Assembly (NCBI GenBank): GCA_963277665.1
Contig: OY728143.1
Location: 533,172,394-533,236,393, forward strand
Direction: 5' to 3'
Source of the DNA: Viscum album
Lineage: Eukaryota > Streptophyta > Magnoliopsida > Santalales > Viscaceae
Length of the DNA: 64,000 nucleotides
Shown here: positions 1 to 9,774 of the stretch, piece by piece
Position numbering within the stretch: the stretch's first letter is position 1
Layout: each line of letters begins with the position of its first letter
The notes under the pieces: model-generated
Database searches by the model: none
Told to the model about the DNA's origin: nothing
What the model saw: only the letters and a program-made list of their open reading frames with translations
Translations under genes and position numbers: made by a program

Positions 1-60
1 TGTGTATAATTGGGTCGGTTTTAATGTCTTAGTCCATCTGGACATGTGGGTATAGATCCT
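1..60. other. Flanking sequence left of gypsy element A
   Basis: Sixty bases before the first LTR. Nothing recognisable. The last five bases (ATCCT) match four of the five bases after the other end of element A (ATCAT at 17269-17273), so they may be half of a decayed target-site duplication. Confidence 0.4.
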
Positions 61-270
61 TGTAACGACCCAAAGTTTCATTAATGGAAAATCCCTCATG
101 ATCCAGTTAATTGTATCTTTATAAAAAAATGTTTTTTATAAGATTTCAACTTCTTTGGTTTTATGATAAGAGTTGTGACTGTTAATTTTATAGCCGTTGA
201 ACAGTGATAACATGATTAATATAAAAATAAGGCTTTAACGAACCCAATTTTTACTCAGACAAAGGAAGCG

Positions 271-540
271 ATGGCCTCATCTAGTAGAATTGCCCCATAC
301 GATGCCCATATGTCGGAGCTCGGAAAAGAGGTGGATTCCTTGGGCTTCGCCCTTGACCAAGCCCAATATGAGCTTTATTATGTCAAGATCGAACATGACC
401 GTCTACGGGAAATGTGGAAGTTGATTGAAATTACCACTCGATCGATGTTATCCTAGTCACCCCAAGAGTCTTTCACCATAACAAACCTTAGAAATAGGTC
501 TTATGCAGCTATTTTAAGGGTTTATGTAACAAATAAGTAG
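271..540 (+). pseudogene. 89-codon frame inside the LTR of element A, broken by one stop
   Basis: Function unknown. The frame starts at ATG 271 (MASSSRIAPY) and closes with TAG at 538-540; codon 62 is a stop in this copy. The matching frame in the 3' LTR (14831-15100) is exactly the same length, has no indel, and carries a different premature stop at codon 50. The ancestral LTR therefore probably had one intact frame of 89 codons. The middle (SELGKEVDSLGFALDQA) looks helical and could form a coiled coil. It lies in U3, about 840 bp upstream of the TATA box, so it would not be in the main element transcript from that LTR. It may be captured sequence or chance; it resembles no family I can name. 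Confidence 0.45.
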
Positions 541-1376
541 TACTATGTTCATGTACAATATTTTTGATATAATAATGAATATAATTTCTAGTCATTTTTG
601 GTACATTGTAAATAGTCTTTAAAGTACAAATGGTGTTTTTAGTTATTATTTAATTAAGAAATCTATTTTATTAAACTAAGGTATTTTTTAATTAAATAAT
701 ATTTTAATAAAATAATAATATTTTTATTAAATTAATTAAATATAAATGATCTTATAAATTTATGAATGCAATTAAAATGTTATATTAAGGTTTGAAATCC
801 ATTTCTGTCAAAACCCGTGAATTTTTTATAAATGTTGGTTTTTATTTTAAAATTGTAAATTAACATATTTATATATTTCATTAGAAAAAATAATCATCAT
901 TTCTGGAATCAGGACGTTGAAATTATCCAATGTTGAATTTTTCATAATTTTCTGAGACAGTCAAATTTCTGGGTAAAAATTAAATACCGTTTAAATATAT
1001 AATGTGTTTTATGACATCATAATGACCCAATGGTGATGTAATAAAATAAAATAATCCTTATTTTCGGCCAATATATGTTTAACATTAAAATAATGTGATT
1101 TTGGGTTTGTTTTACTTACTTTTCAAAGCATTATTGAACCCCTCAAGACTTATTCAACACTTTTCCTTTTTAAATTAATTTCCATGGGAGTGTGACTCCC
1201 CTCCACATAAGAAAACTTATTATTTTAATAAGTTAGAACCTTGGACTTGTAAAGTATTTTTTTCCTCTTTCCTTTTCCAGAAACCATGGGCAAAAACCAT
1301 GGGATGGTTTGTGGTTTGGATTAGTTTAATATAAGGGGTCCCAAACCCAAATAATAAGGAATTCTCTCACCTTTCC

Positions 1377-1384
1377 TATATAAA
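1377..1384 (+). promoter_or_regulatory. TATA box of LTR A (5' copy)
   Basis: TATATAAA in a C-rich context (CACCTTTCC before, CCCACCC after), conserved in the 3' LTR at 15938-15945. It is the only strong TATA motif in the expected position, so U3 is about 1.3 kb and R plus U5 about 1.3 kb. Confidence 0.7.
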
Positions 1385-2199
1385 CCCACCCACGCCCCCA
1401 CATCCTCCTCACTAAAATCTTTTGGTGGTCATCCAACCTCTAAACTACTCTCTCTAGAATCCTCCAAAGGTGCCCCAAGCTTCAATGAAGCCTCTCACAA
1501 GCCTCTCTCTATCCTTTGGAAACTCACTTCCAAGTAAGGGGTTTTTCTTCCTTTCTCATTTTTGTCAATTTTCTTTTTGTTGTATTGCCCATTTAATTTC
1601 AATTATGAATGTTGGGGTATGGTTTCTCACCTCCACCATAATTCCCTCTTATTTTTTGAATGATGGGAGACCCCTTTCTCTCTCATTAAATGCCTCCCAT
1701 TTAGACCCGTTACTATGCCGAAATTCTGAAAGGAACTTCTCCCTCTTCTTTTATATTCAAGCAATAATTTTGTATGATGAATTTAAATTCCATTAAAATT
1801 TTTGGGATGTGTATCTATATGACCTCCTTACATTCCATTACATGTAAATATTATGATAAACCCCTTTCTCTCTCATCAACCATTTTTATGAATTCTTATT
1901 TCACGCCGTTACGCTGCCGAAATCGCACTGATTTTCTAAGCCAATGCCATTGTGTAGTGGATACCATGCCAATTTCTCCATCAAGGGTATCCACCTTTAT
2001 GCACCATTACTTAGTTATTACAATTTTTCATGTATGTATTCCACATTCCATTATAGTGGAATAAACGATTATGTTTTATGAATTGATGTTTTAATGATCC
2101 ATGTGGTACACTTATGCATGAAATAAAATGTTTATGAAGGGTGTGCCCTTATAGTGCTCCAATGCATTGGGTAAAGTATAGTATCATGATACGTCATTT

Positions 2200-2309
2200 A
2201 CAATGAGTGTTGAATCATGCTAACTCAAGTGCAAAAATGGTTTTCTCGTGCTTTATGTGCAATGAGAATTTCCTCATGCTCCATGTGAAATGGGCCTTGG
2301 CTCATGCTA
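2200..2309 (+). repeat. Short hairpin-rich repeats in R/U5 of LTR A
   Basis: Degenerate repeats of about 29-35 bp. The better-preserved units are built around a small inverted repeat such as ATGAG-AATTTC-CTCAT and ATGGGCCTTGGCTCAT. The 3' LTR counterpart (16759-16870) shows four units more clearly. Confidence 0.55.
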
Positions 2310-2453
2310 ATTCCACGTTAGTGTTATTGCCACATTTCAATGTTATGATTATCATGATTTATCATGCCTTTATGTTCATTTTTATCTTATACTCTATTGA
2401 AATTCCTATTGCCTAAAATATATTGTACTCCTCATGTTATTCCATGTGTACTT

Positions 2454-2478
2454 CCTTACTGGGCTTTATAGCTCACCC
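2454..2478 (+). promoter_or_regulatory. Conserved hairpin motif near LTR end (CTTACTGGGC..GCTCACC)
   Basis: TGGGC and GCTCA can pair around a 6-base loop (TTTATA) with one G-U pair. The same motif is at 17015-17040, 61246-61273 and, on the minus strand, 22418-22443. It sits 250-300 bases before the LTR end in each. Role unknown; its place in the transcribed part suggests an RNA signal. Confidence 0.5.
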
Positions 2479-2708
2479 TTTTCTTATGCATGTCCTCAGG
2501 TTATCCCATGTAATGCTAAGTACGAGGGAATGTAGTGGTCATGTAAATGAAGTTTTAAATAAAGATGTTTTATTTCATGTTTCAAGTTTTTATGGAATGA
2601 TCCTAAGCCCCAAAGACACTAAACCTCTCTATCTTCTTTGTTTTATCAAGTGATGTATTATGTAATAAATCATGTTTAAGTTGTAATAAAAATCAGGGTT
2701 GTCATAGT

Positions 2709-2720
2709 TGGTATCAGAGG
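2709..2720 (+). other. Primer-binding site of element A
   Basis: TGGTATCAGAGG lies two bases after the LTR. It matches the usual plant initiator tRNA-Met complement TGGTATCAGAGC in 11 of 12 positions. Confidence 0.88.
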
Positions 2721-3206
2721 ACAGGTTTAGTTATTTTTGGGATTAGGAAAACCCTAGTAAAGCCTTAGATACAAGACTAAGTATAATAAAAACATCCCTA
2801 AGTTTTGGTAAATACTATGTAAGTGGTTTATTAAAGAAATACATCCCTGTCTAGATATTAGCAGGTAGAGGCAGATCTCACATAGATGTATCCTAGGGGT
2901 AAAACCCGAAAACACAGCTTTGAGCTAGACTCAAACGGGAACTGGTGAATGACAATGGGCTTTGCTACACTCTTGGTTATGACACTCCAGGAGGACATGT
3001 TTTGATAAATTCAGAATCATATTATGAACCCTTATTAATGGAAAAATGCCCCTCCGAATATATGTTAGAAAGTATATCATGAAAATCGTAGATTCAATCC
3101 TATAGACTCATAAGTTAAAGAAATTAAAGTTTATTTATAAGTCATAAACTTCTATATTTGGACTACCCTTTATGTGTTACCCATAACTTTCCTTTTATTC
3201 CAACAA
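2721..3206 (+). other. Leader of element A between primer-binding site and gag
   Basis: No coding frame. The stretch is clearly homologous to the leader of element B (7640 to about 7945); for example TTTGAGCTAGACTC is shared at 2911 and 7857, each followed by GGGAACTGGTG. Confidence 0.6.
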
Positions 3207-4280
3207 ATGGCGGGTAATATGATGACTCGGGTTAACAATTGTTGTGAAGATCAGGGTGATGATTGTACTAATGAGATGCCAAATCCAATGAGAGCGGGAA
3301 TCGAAAACTTTGTCACAATTCTCTCTCCGCTAACTCAAGTTTTGAATAGAAACATGGGTCAACAGTAACGTTCAACGCCCCCCCCCCCAAGAAAGAACAA
3401 GTCACTATTGAGAGCTTCATGAGACAAAGGCCACTTATTTTTAGTGGATCATCTGATCCAACAATTGCTGAACAATGGATCAACTCCATTGAAAAGATCT
3501 TCTCCATCCTCTAATGTTCTGAACAAGAGAAGGTTCTCCTGGCTACTTATCGTATGGAGGGTGAAGCTGATCAATGGTGGACATTGATATGAAATACGAA
3601 GATTGAGGAGGAGATCAAGGGTTTGGAATGGAAGGAATTCTGGAAGATGTTTTTCGATAAATATTTTCCATGCACCCTCCGGCTTAAGATGGAAAGTGAC
3701 TTCTTTTCCCTCATGAAAAAAGATGAGGAATCCATTGGAGCATGCGGGGAAAACATCACAATTCTTGCACGATATGCTTCCAACTTTGGCGTTACCCCCG
3801 AATGCAAGGTTGACTGCTTCTTTGGGGGGCTGAAGCCTAGCTTGCAGAAAGCATTAGCGATTCGTGACTTTGACAGCTATGAGGAAATTCTCCGATGTTC
3901 CCTCAAGGTCGAAATGGAGATCGGTGAATCACATGGCTGTCATGGGTATAAGAAGAGTAAGGTGGACTTCAATGCTGGTGGGCCGATGGATAAATTTAAC
4001 GGCGCTAAGAAGTTCCAACACCCCACTTGCCAAAAGGGAGGAAAGAAGAACCCTTGAAATTGCCTTAAGGGGATGAGAAAATGCTTTAGGTGTAGAAGAG
4101 AAGGGCACCTAGTTGTTAACTGTCGGCAAGGACCCGCGGCTGTGATAGAGGAGAGGAACACTCCATTCGAACCTCAATACATTGTTCAATGCTATAAATG
4201 AAATGAACTGGGTCATTTGGAAAATCAGTGCCCTAATCCAAGGGTTATCGGAGGCAACCAACAACCTCCAAGATAGCAAG
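3207..4280 (+). pseudogene. gag: gag of element A (decayed)
   Basis: Encoded the capsid/nucleocapsid polyprotein that packages element RNA in the cytoplasm. The probable start is ATG 3207 (MAGNMMTR). The retrotransposon gag domain runs from about 3420 to 3990, with the family pattern FSGSSDP, WI.SIEKIF, EGEADQWW, WKEFWKMFFDKYFP and LARYASNF. A CCHC knuckle follows at 4082-4123 (CFRCRREGH). A second knuckle near 4191 has lost its second cysteine to a stop (TGA). Breaks: a stop at 3366-3368, a run of eleven C at 3378-3388 with a frame change, and further stops near 3513 and 3591. The gag-protease boundary is not sharp. Confidence 0.88.
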
Positions 4281-4309
4281 GAAGATCTTTTTCCATCACT
4301 TCTGCAGAA

Positions 4310-5258
4310 GTGAACCCTGAAAAAGGAGGGGTGACAGGTACAGCAGTTATTCATTCAATAATAGAGAATGTACTTTTTGATTCTGGTTCTATGCATTCTT
4401 TTATATCTCTAATGTTTAGTAGAAGAATCCCAGCACCACCACAAATCATGGAACTAAATATTTTAGTGAGTAAGGAAAATGGGGAAATCATTGCATCCAA
4501 TGAATATAAGTCTTCCCCTGTTATAATCTGTGGATTGAATTTCCCGGTGAACCTCATCATACTCCCTCTGGTGGAATTTGATGCAATTCTTGGAATCGAC
4601 TGGGTTTCCTTATATAGATCCAACATAAATTTTCGGGAGAGGGAAATCACACTCCATATGGAGAATCGACCCCCGATTCTTTATAAGTGTCACGAGGAAG
4701 ATGAATCTATGTTAGCTCCATCATCTCAAGAATGGATATTAATGCCCTATGAGCATGCGTATCTAGCTCCGATGATTGAGTCCAAGAAAGAAACCATCCT
4801 TGAAGAAATGCCTATTGCGAGGGAATTCGCTGAAGTGTTTCCCGAGGAACTGCCTAGTCTTCCTCCAAGAAGAGATGTTGATTTCTCAATTGAACTTATA
4901 CCCGGGGAGCTACCAATATCCAAGACTCCATATAGAATGGTTGTTGTTGAGCATGAAGAGGTAAAGAAACAACTATATGAGAATCTGGATAAAGGGTTTA
5001 TACGCCCAAGTGCTTCACCATGGGGTGCAGCAGTCCTCTTCATCAAGAAGAAGGATGGGTTAATGCGGCTTTACATCAATTATCATGAACTTAACAAAAT
5101 CACAATAAAGAACAAGTATCCACTCCCACGAATTGATGACTTATTTGATCAGAAGTGTGGAGCACAATAATTCTCCAAGGTGGACTTGCGGTCAGGATAT
5201 TATCAAGTAAGGGTGAAGTAGGAAGATATCCTGAAGACTTCTTTCCATACAAGGTACG
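4310..5258 (+). pseudogene. pol: pol of element A, 5' part: aspartic protease and N-terminal reverse transcriptase
   Basis: The frame holds a retropepsin-type protease with the catalytic FDSGSMHSF motif at about 4377-4403, which cleaves the polyprotein. A second conserved strand, ILGIDW, lies near 4590. The reverse transcriptase begins at about 4850: [13 protein letters not shown], then [20 protein letters not shown] and [13 protein letters not shown]. The frame is open from 4310 to a stop at 5168; RT then continues (FSKVDL, SGYYQV) with another stop near 5219. It breaks at 5258, where element B begins, and resumes at 12136. The four gypsy RT blocks visible here are in the usual order, so the split is due to the insertion and not to rearrangement. 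Confidence 0.9.
5254..5258. repeat. Target-site duplication GTACG, left copy
   Basis: GTACG directly before the LTR of element B. The identical five bases follow the other LTR at 12136-12140. This fixes both ends of B to the base. Confidence 0.95.
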
Positions 5259-5587
5259 TGTAACACCCCATGATTTCATAGTGTGTTAGTTTTTCAAAAT
5301 AATTCAATAACTTGCACTACATGCAACACCGAGTTCAAGCACACCATTACATACCAAACAAGCCGTTCAAAAGAGGTTATTAATAGTATTAACTAAATTT
5401 TAAACATTATATAATCCATATAATTTTAGAATCCATATTATGAGTTTTTTAGACATAATGTAAGAACAAATTAATTTTTTGCACTTTTACCAATTTTAAT
5501 AGTGAACCCTTTTTAAATCCAATATTTTAAACTTTTATATATTCAATTTGAATAAATAGATTTATGGGGACATAAAAAAATTTACAA

Positions 5588-5720
5588 TGTAACACCCCAA
5601 GCTTCCACGGTATGCTTCTATTTTAATAATACAATAGCATGTGTTGTACGCAACTTCGAGTTCTAACACACACACTACAACCAATCAAAATAGATGTAAT
5701 AAATTGTAATACCTACTTTT
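5588..5720 (+). repeat. Internal second copy of the LTR start in LTR B
   Basis: TGTAACACCCCAAG recurs 329 bases inside the LTR, followed, as at 5259, by TTC, an AATAATACAATA-like block, CAAC..CGAGTTC and a CACAC tract in the same spacing. The 3' LTR has the same copy at about 10104, and the solo LTR has it on the minus strand near 26186. The duplication is therefore old and family-wide. Confidence 0.6.
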
Positions 5721-7173
5721 TAAAATTTTATAAAGTTTATCTCTCAAAATGGACTTCATTTTTGGATTCATAATATCTAATTTAGCCTAGGGTGAAATTT
5801 TGGTACTTTATGGATAACTTTTATATTTTGATGAATAGTGAAAATTACTAAATTTTAATGAAAAACAAATTTTTTAATCAAAATAATTGGTAGTGATAAA
5901 TTATGAATTTGAGTGGTTTTAAAGTATATTTATAATATATTTTTACCATTTAATACCATGTTGGTCATTGGACAAAATTTCACAATTAAAACGGACATAA
6001 ACAAATGTCAATCTTTTGATACTTATTAGCTCTTAAAAACATGCTTTTTGTTTTAACAACGGGAATTTATTTTAAATTATTTTCTTCCACTTCTATGTTT
6101 TGAATTTGGAAAAATGGATTCCATATGTGGATTCAGGATATTCAAATTGTGTAAATAGGTATCTTTTATTTTTAGGAAATTTTAATAATTACTTCGGTAA
6201 ATATTGTATTTACGATGGTTAAAGGGTAAATCTAGTAAATAAGGGTTAAAAAAATATTATAATAATAATAAATTACCCTAAAACGTGTCCTAACCTTATT
6301 TTTTGATACATGTCCGGACATTGGCATCTTTGGGTTGATTTTGGGACCCCATGGAGCCACTTGTAAGTGATAGGGACTCTTTATTTTAATTAAGTTAAAA
6401 TGAATACAAAAATAACAGAAGCATATATCTTTTAGAAACACAATTTTTAAATAGGGTTATATATGTTGGTTCTTTGACTATAAATATTCATTAGATATCT
6501 AAAAGGATTAACTACATAATCTTATTTTATTTTTAATTTTTAGACATTAAATAATTTAATATATTTATGACATAATGGTGATGCAGTAATTACCATAATA
6601 GTGGAAAATTAGAATAATTGATCTTTTAAATAGACAAATAAATTTAATTTGAGACTTTTTATAAATTCCAATAATTTTCTAAGATAATATGACATGTTAT
6701 TATTGATTTAATTAACTTTTTTCGAAGTAATCATTCTGTTATATTTTTTACAAAAACCAATTATTGTATAGTGTCAAAATTGACATAAAAGAGTTTTTAA
6801 AACAAATATTATATTATCAATTGATATTAAATTCCTAAAAATCTAAGGTTCAACAAATAGACTCGTATCATCATATTTTTATCATTAATGGACCACTAGG
6901 GGGTCTCTTTGATGTATATAGTAAATTTATTAACTATATAATATAAAAATACAAAGTGACATGGTAATTGTTAAAATAATTAACTAAGAGTTAAAACTAA
7001 AAGATAAGGTTAATATAGTGACCCAAACCTATCTAAAACCGATTGGTTGAGTGGTTTTAGACACATAACCATCTTAAAATTTATATAATATACTTTGAAG
7101 CCATTAAAATCCGAATATGAATTTATTATAAATTAATACATTTATTTTTTCTTAAAGAGCCCCTCCTCCCCCT

Positions 7174-7181
7174 TATAAAAG
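7174..7181 (+). promoter_or_regulatory. TATA box of LTR B (5' copy)
   Basis: TATAAAAG after CCTCCTCCCCCT. It is conserved in the 3' LTR (11684-11691), the solo LTR (24594-24601, minus strand) and LTR C (59109-59116), each time after a CCCCTC-rich stretch. Confidence 0.75.
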
Positions 7182-7627
7182 GACCCAACTTCTAACCAAT
7201 TATTCACACCGTTAAAGCCTTTTGGTTTCGACAACCCCTACCGAAATACTCTCTCAAATTATCTCACTTCATCCTAGAGGCCTTACTTTAGTCAGAAATC
7301 CATCTTAAGGATCCTTTTTGATCAAATCAAAAGGAAGAACCCGAAGAAGAGGAGGTTAAACGTACCCTCGACTAAAGAAAAGTGCAAGGATTCCAAGAAG
7401 TGTAATTTGATTGATATGCATGGTTAAGCCAAGGGAATAATGGAATTCATAAAGATTATTTATGTTGTTTTTTACATCTTAAAGTGCAAATGTAACATTC
7501 ATGCATGTGATCTATTTTTCCAAGACTGCTAAACTGATCGGCCCTTCGGGACTTGATTCCTTGTAATCATGAAAATGTATTAAAATCATGCACCGACTCT
7601 GGGTAACTGTGGTCGGGGTGTTACAGT

Positions 7628-7639
7628 TGGTATCAGAGG
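7628..7639 (+). other. Primer-binding site of element B
   Basis: TGGTATCAGAGG, two bases after the LTR end; initiator tRNA-Met type, identical to that of element A. Confidence 0.88.
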
Positions 7640-8500
7640 AAGTTTAGAAATAAACTTGGAAACTAGATTTAGATAAACTCTGATTAGAGCACATAGCCCT
7701 AAGATAGACATTGAGGATTAGTATAGAAGAACTTCCTAGAATTTTTGTATTGTGGAGATTTTGTAAGTTTTCTGAGAAATACATCTCTATCTGGATACAA
7801 GTAGGTAGAGTCGACTCTGGAACATATGTACCTAGGTATAAACCCGAAAAGACCTCTTTGAGCTAGACTCGAATGGGAACTGGTGCATGAAAACGGGCCT
7901 TGCTGCAAACTTGGTTACGACACTCCCGGGGGATATGCTTAGGATAATTCTCATTTTCATTACAAACCATTATGAAGGGCTCAGGAGTATATACTTACTC
8001 AAAGAAAACATTTTAATGATTATGTATTATATCCATAAACTGTTCAATTTGCGTTAGGTGTTTTCCAAGTGTGTTATTATTCATTGCAATTCATAAACTG
8101 ACCTAGTTTATGCTATTGTATAGAAATGGCACCCAGTATAAGGAATGTGAACTATAGTAATACGTATGATCCAAAGAGTAAGAAGGATCATATCTTTCAT
8201 GGTATTAAGATGTCATTTAGAAGGGAAATAGTCTCTCACGTATTATCATAATATGAAGAAATATTATCATGTGTGGATAAGATAACTTAATAGTTTACAG
8301 AGTCCTATGGCGTTGAAGGGAAGAAAAAGAAGAAAAATATGGAAGAGAGAAAGATGGATAAAGGGAATAGGGAAAAGAATAATTTCCCATCTGTGATAAT
8401 TGTGGGAAGAAACACCCTAGAACTTGCCTGAATGAAATCGGAGTTTGTTATAAGTGTGTAGGAAAAAGGGCACCAAATACATGACTGCAAGGGTAAGAAA
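7640..8500 (+). pseudogene. Leader and gag remnant of element B
   Basis: The first 300 bases are homologous to the leader of element A. Around 8127 an ATG (MAPSIRN) is followed by no long frame. At 8392-8488 a nucleocapsid remnant is legible: a first CX2C pair (CDNCGKKHP), then CYKC at 8446-8457 and, after a one-base frameshift in an A run, GH....C, which together make a CX2CX4HX4C knuckle. The paired arrangement (CxxCGKxHP then CCHC) matches the gag of element C at 62500-62600. No capsid domain survives. It cannot make a working Gag. Confidence 0.6.
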
Positions 8501-9044
8501 ATGGTTTCAAATGAACAATGCTTCATTGGAAAGGAGATTGGACACTACGTGATCCTATCATTAGACTATGCTATAAGTGATGCTATTTCATATCAATCAT
8601 GTTATGATACCACCAAAGCTAAAGAGGAATGATTAGAGTTCTTAGTTTGATTAGATCATTTGAGTGTTGTATGAGCAATGTACATGTTATAATAATTATA
8701 GAGTATATAGGGATTGTACTGCAGTACTATTTCATTGAGGTTTTGAGATTTTATGGTACTAAGAGAAGTGACTATACATCAAGTTAATATTTTTGGAAAT
8801 TACATGGATGAAGGAAAGATAACCCTTAAAATGGTCCTAATATTGAGATACTTATTTTGGAATAAGAGATGATTGACTCAGAATGTTGTGGTGTTGTAAA
8901 AGAATATATGAGGAAGGCGTCAACATGTTATTACCTGGAAAAAATGATCCTCATTATGTTTACCTTCCTTGTAAATTTGGGACTGTGAGTTTGGATAATA
9001 GTCTTTTGTATACGTCTAATGGTTGGAATGGATTAAGTTTTAAA
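8501..9044 (+). other. Element B internal region without recognisable coding
   Basis: AT-rich, stops in all frames, no domain seen. Only short frames are present. It may be eroded gag or untranslated sequence. Confidence 0.4.
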
Positions 9045-9197
9045 GGTTATTATTATTATTATTATTTGGATTTTTATAAAAGGACAACACGCAGACCCTT
9101 TGACAACCCGTCATGTCGGACAAAGTTGCGGGAATCGAACCCACACCCATAGTGGAATTGGGATTAATCTACTACCATTGTGCTACATGAATTTTCT
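9045..9197 (-). mobile_element. SINE-like, tRNA-derived insert
   Basis: Read on the minus strand, a tRNA-like head carries an A-box-like TAGCACAATGGTAG (9172-9185) and a B box GGTTCGATTCC (9131-9141), about 30 bases apart as in RNA polymerase III promoters. A T-arm stem GTGGG/CCCGC flanks the B box. About 70 bases of unrelated body follow, ending in a run of AAT repeats (9046-9066). That is the build of a plant SINE. A loose flanking duplication is possible (GGAATGGATTAAG near 9027 and GGATGGAATAATG near 9198). No acceptor stem closes, so it is not a working tRNA gene. The family was not identified. Confidence 0.6.
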
Positions 9198-9760
9198 GGA
9201 TGGAATAATGTAGTTTCTTTACATAAAGTGTCTGATATGTGAATTATAAATTCATTATATTTGGAACCGTATATGATTATGATAAGTAGAGTATTTTTGA
9301 GTTGTATTATATTTTGGGGTGAACGATGAGTTTGTGGTAGAAATTTATTAATGTATAAAACTATAATCATAATGTATTAATATCTCCTTATGATCTTAGC
9401 CAATCCCATAAATAAATACTTCAACATTAAGAAAAGAAACATAGAACAAAAATGTTGTCCTAGATGGTACCTTAGATCATCACTAATTTATGGCATTGGG
9501 ATTGTTGGCCTTTTCATAGCCAAGTTCTATACCACTCTCTATCAGATAATTGATGGTTATATTTCTCTTCCATATCCATATTTTCCTACATGTAACCCAA
9601 GTATGTGTTATTTTTGGTAATCTTCATACTTTCTACTATTTATTTTAAATTGAGGACTCATTAATTCATTTTCCAATGTGGGTTTTCCAAAAATGATATT
9701 TTCTATATTCAAAATTTTATTTTTGAAGAACAATTTCAAATTTTGAGGACGCAATTTATT
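9198..9760 (+). other. 3' untranslated part of element B
   Basis: No coding frame. The last stretch (TTTTGAGGACGCAATTTATT, 9741-9760) resembles the sequence before the polypurine tract in element A (14592-14610), as expected of related gypsy elements. Confidence 0.5.
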
Positions 9761-9774
9761 GAAGGAGGGGGGAA
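9761..9774 (+). other. Polypurine tract of element B
   Basis: GAAGGAGGGGGGAA directly before the 3' LTR; the plus-strand primer site for reverse transcription. Confidence 0.9.

Larger units (their letters stand above)
61..2706 (+). repeat. 5' LTR of gypsy element A
   Basis: Begins TGTAACGACCC, the same start as the copy at 14624, and ends just before the primer-binding site at 2709. About 2646 bp. By eye about nine in ten bases match the 3' copy, with substitutions and small indels throughout, so insertion is not recent. It holds an 89-codon frame (271-540), a TATA box at 1377, two pyrimidine-rich CCCCTTTCTCTCTCAT blocks (about 1671 and 1860) each followed by a GTTAC-TGCCGAAAT motif, a short-repeat hairpin region (2200-2309), and a conserved hairpin at 2454-2478. 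Confidence 0.92.
5259..7625 (+). repeat. 5' LTR of element B
   Basis: TGTAACACCCC...GGTGTTACA, a six-base terminal inverted repeat (TGTAAC/GTTACA). It differs from its 3' copy by scattered substitutions. Compared with the solo LTR at 22147-26501 it keeps U3, the TATA region and the last 150 bases or so, but lacks about 2 kb between roughly 7360 and the terminal part. The first 329 bases look like a diverged duplicate of the segment starting at 5588. Confidence 0.95.

Noticed and set aside
1470..2653. Several 69-108-codon frames in LTR A
   Set aside because: Not conserved in frame in the 3' LTR and without any domain; chance frames in pyrimidine-rich LTR sequence.
8883..9152. 89-codon frame in element B
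   Set aside because: Its second half is the complementary strand of the SINE-like insert and the first half has no similarity to any family.
9125..9190. A tRNA gene on the minus strand
   Set aside because: A and B boxes and a T stem are present, but no acceptor stem closes, and a body and AAT tail follow. SINE-like insert is the better reading.
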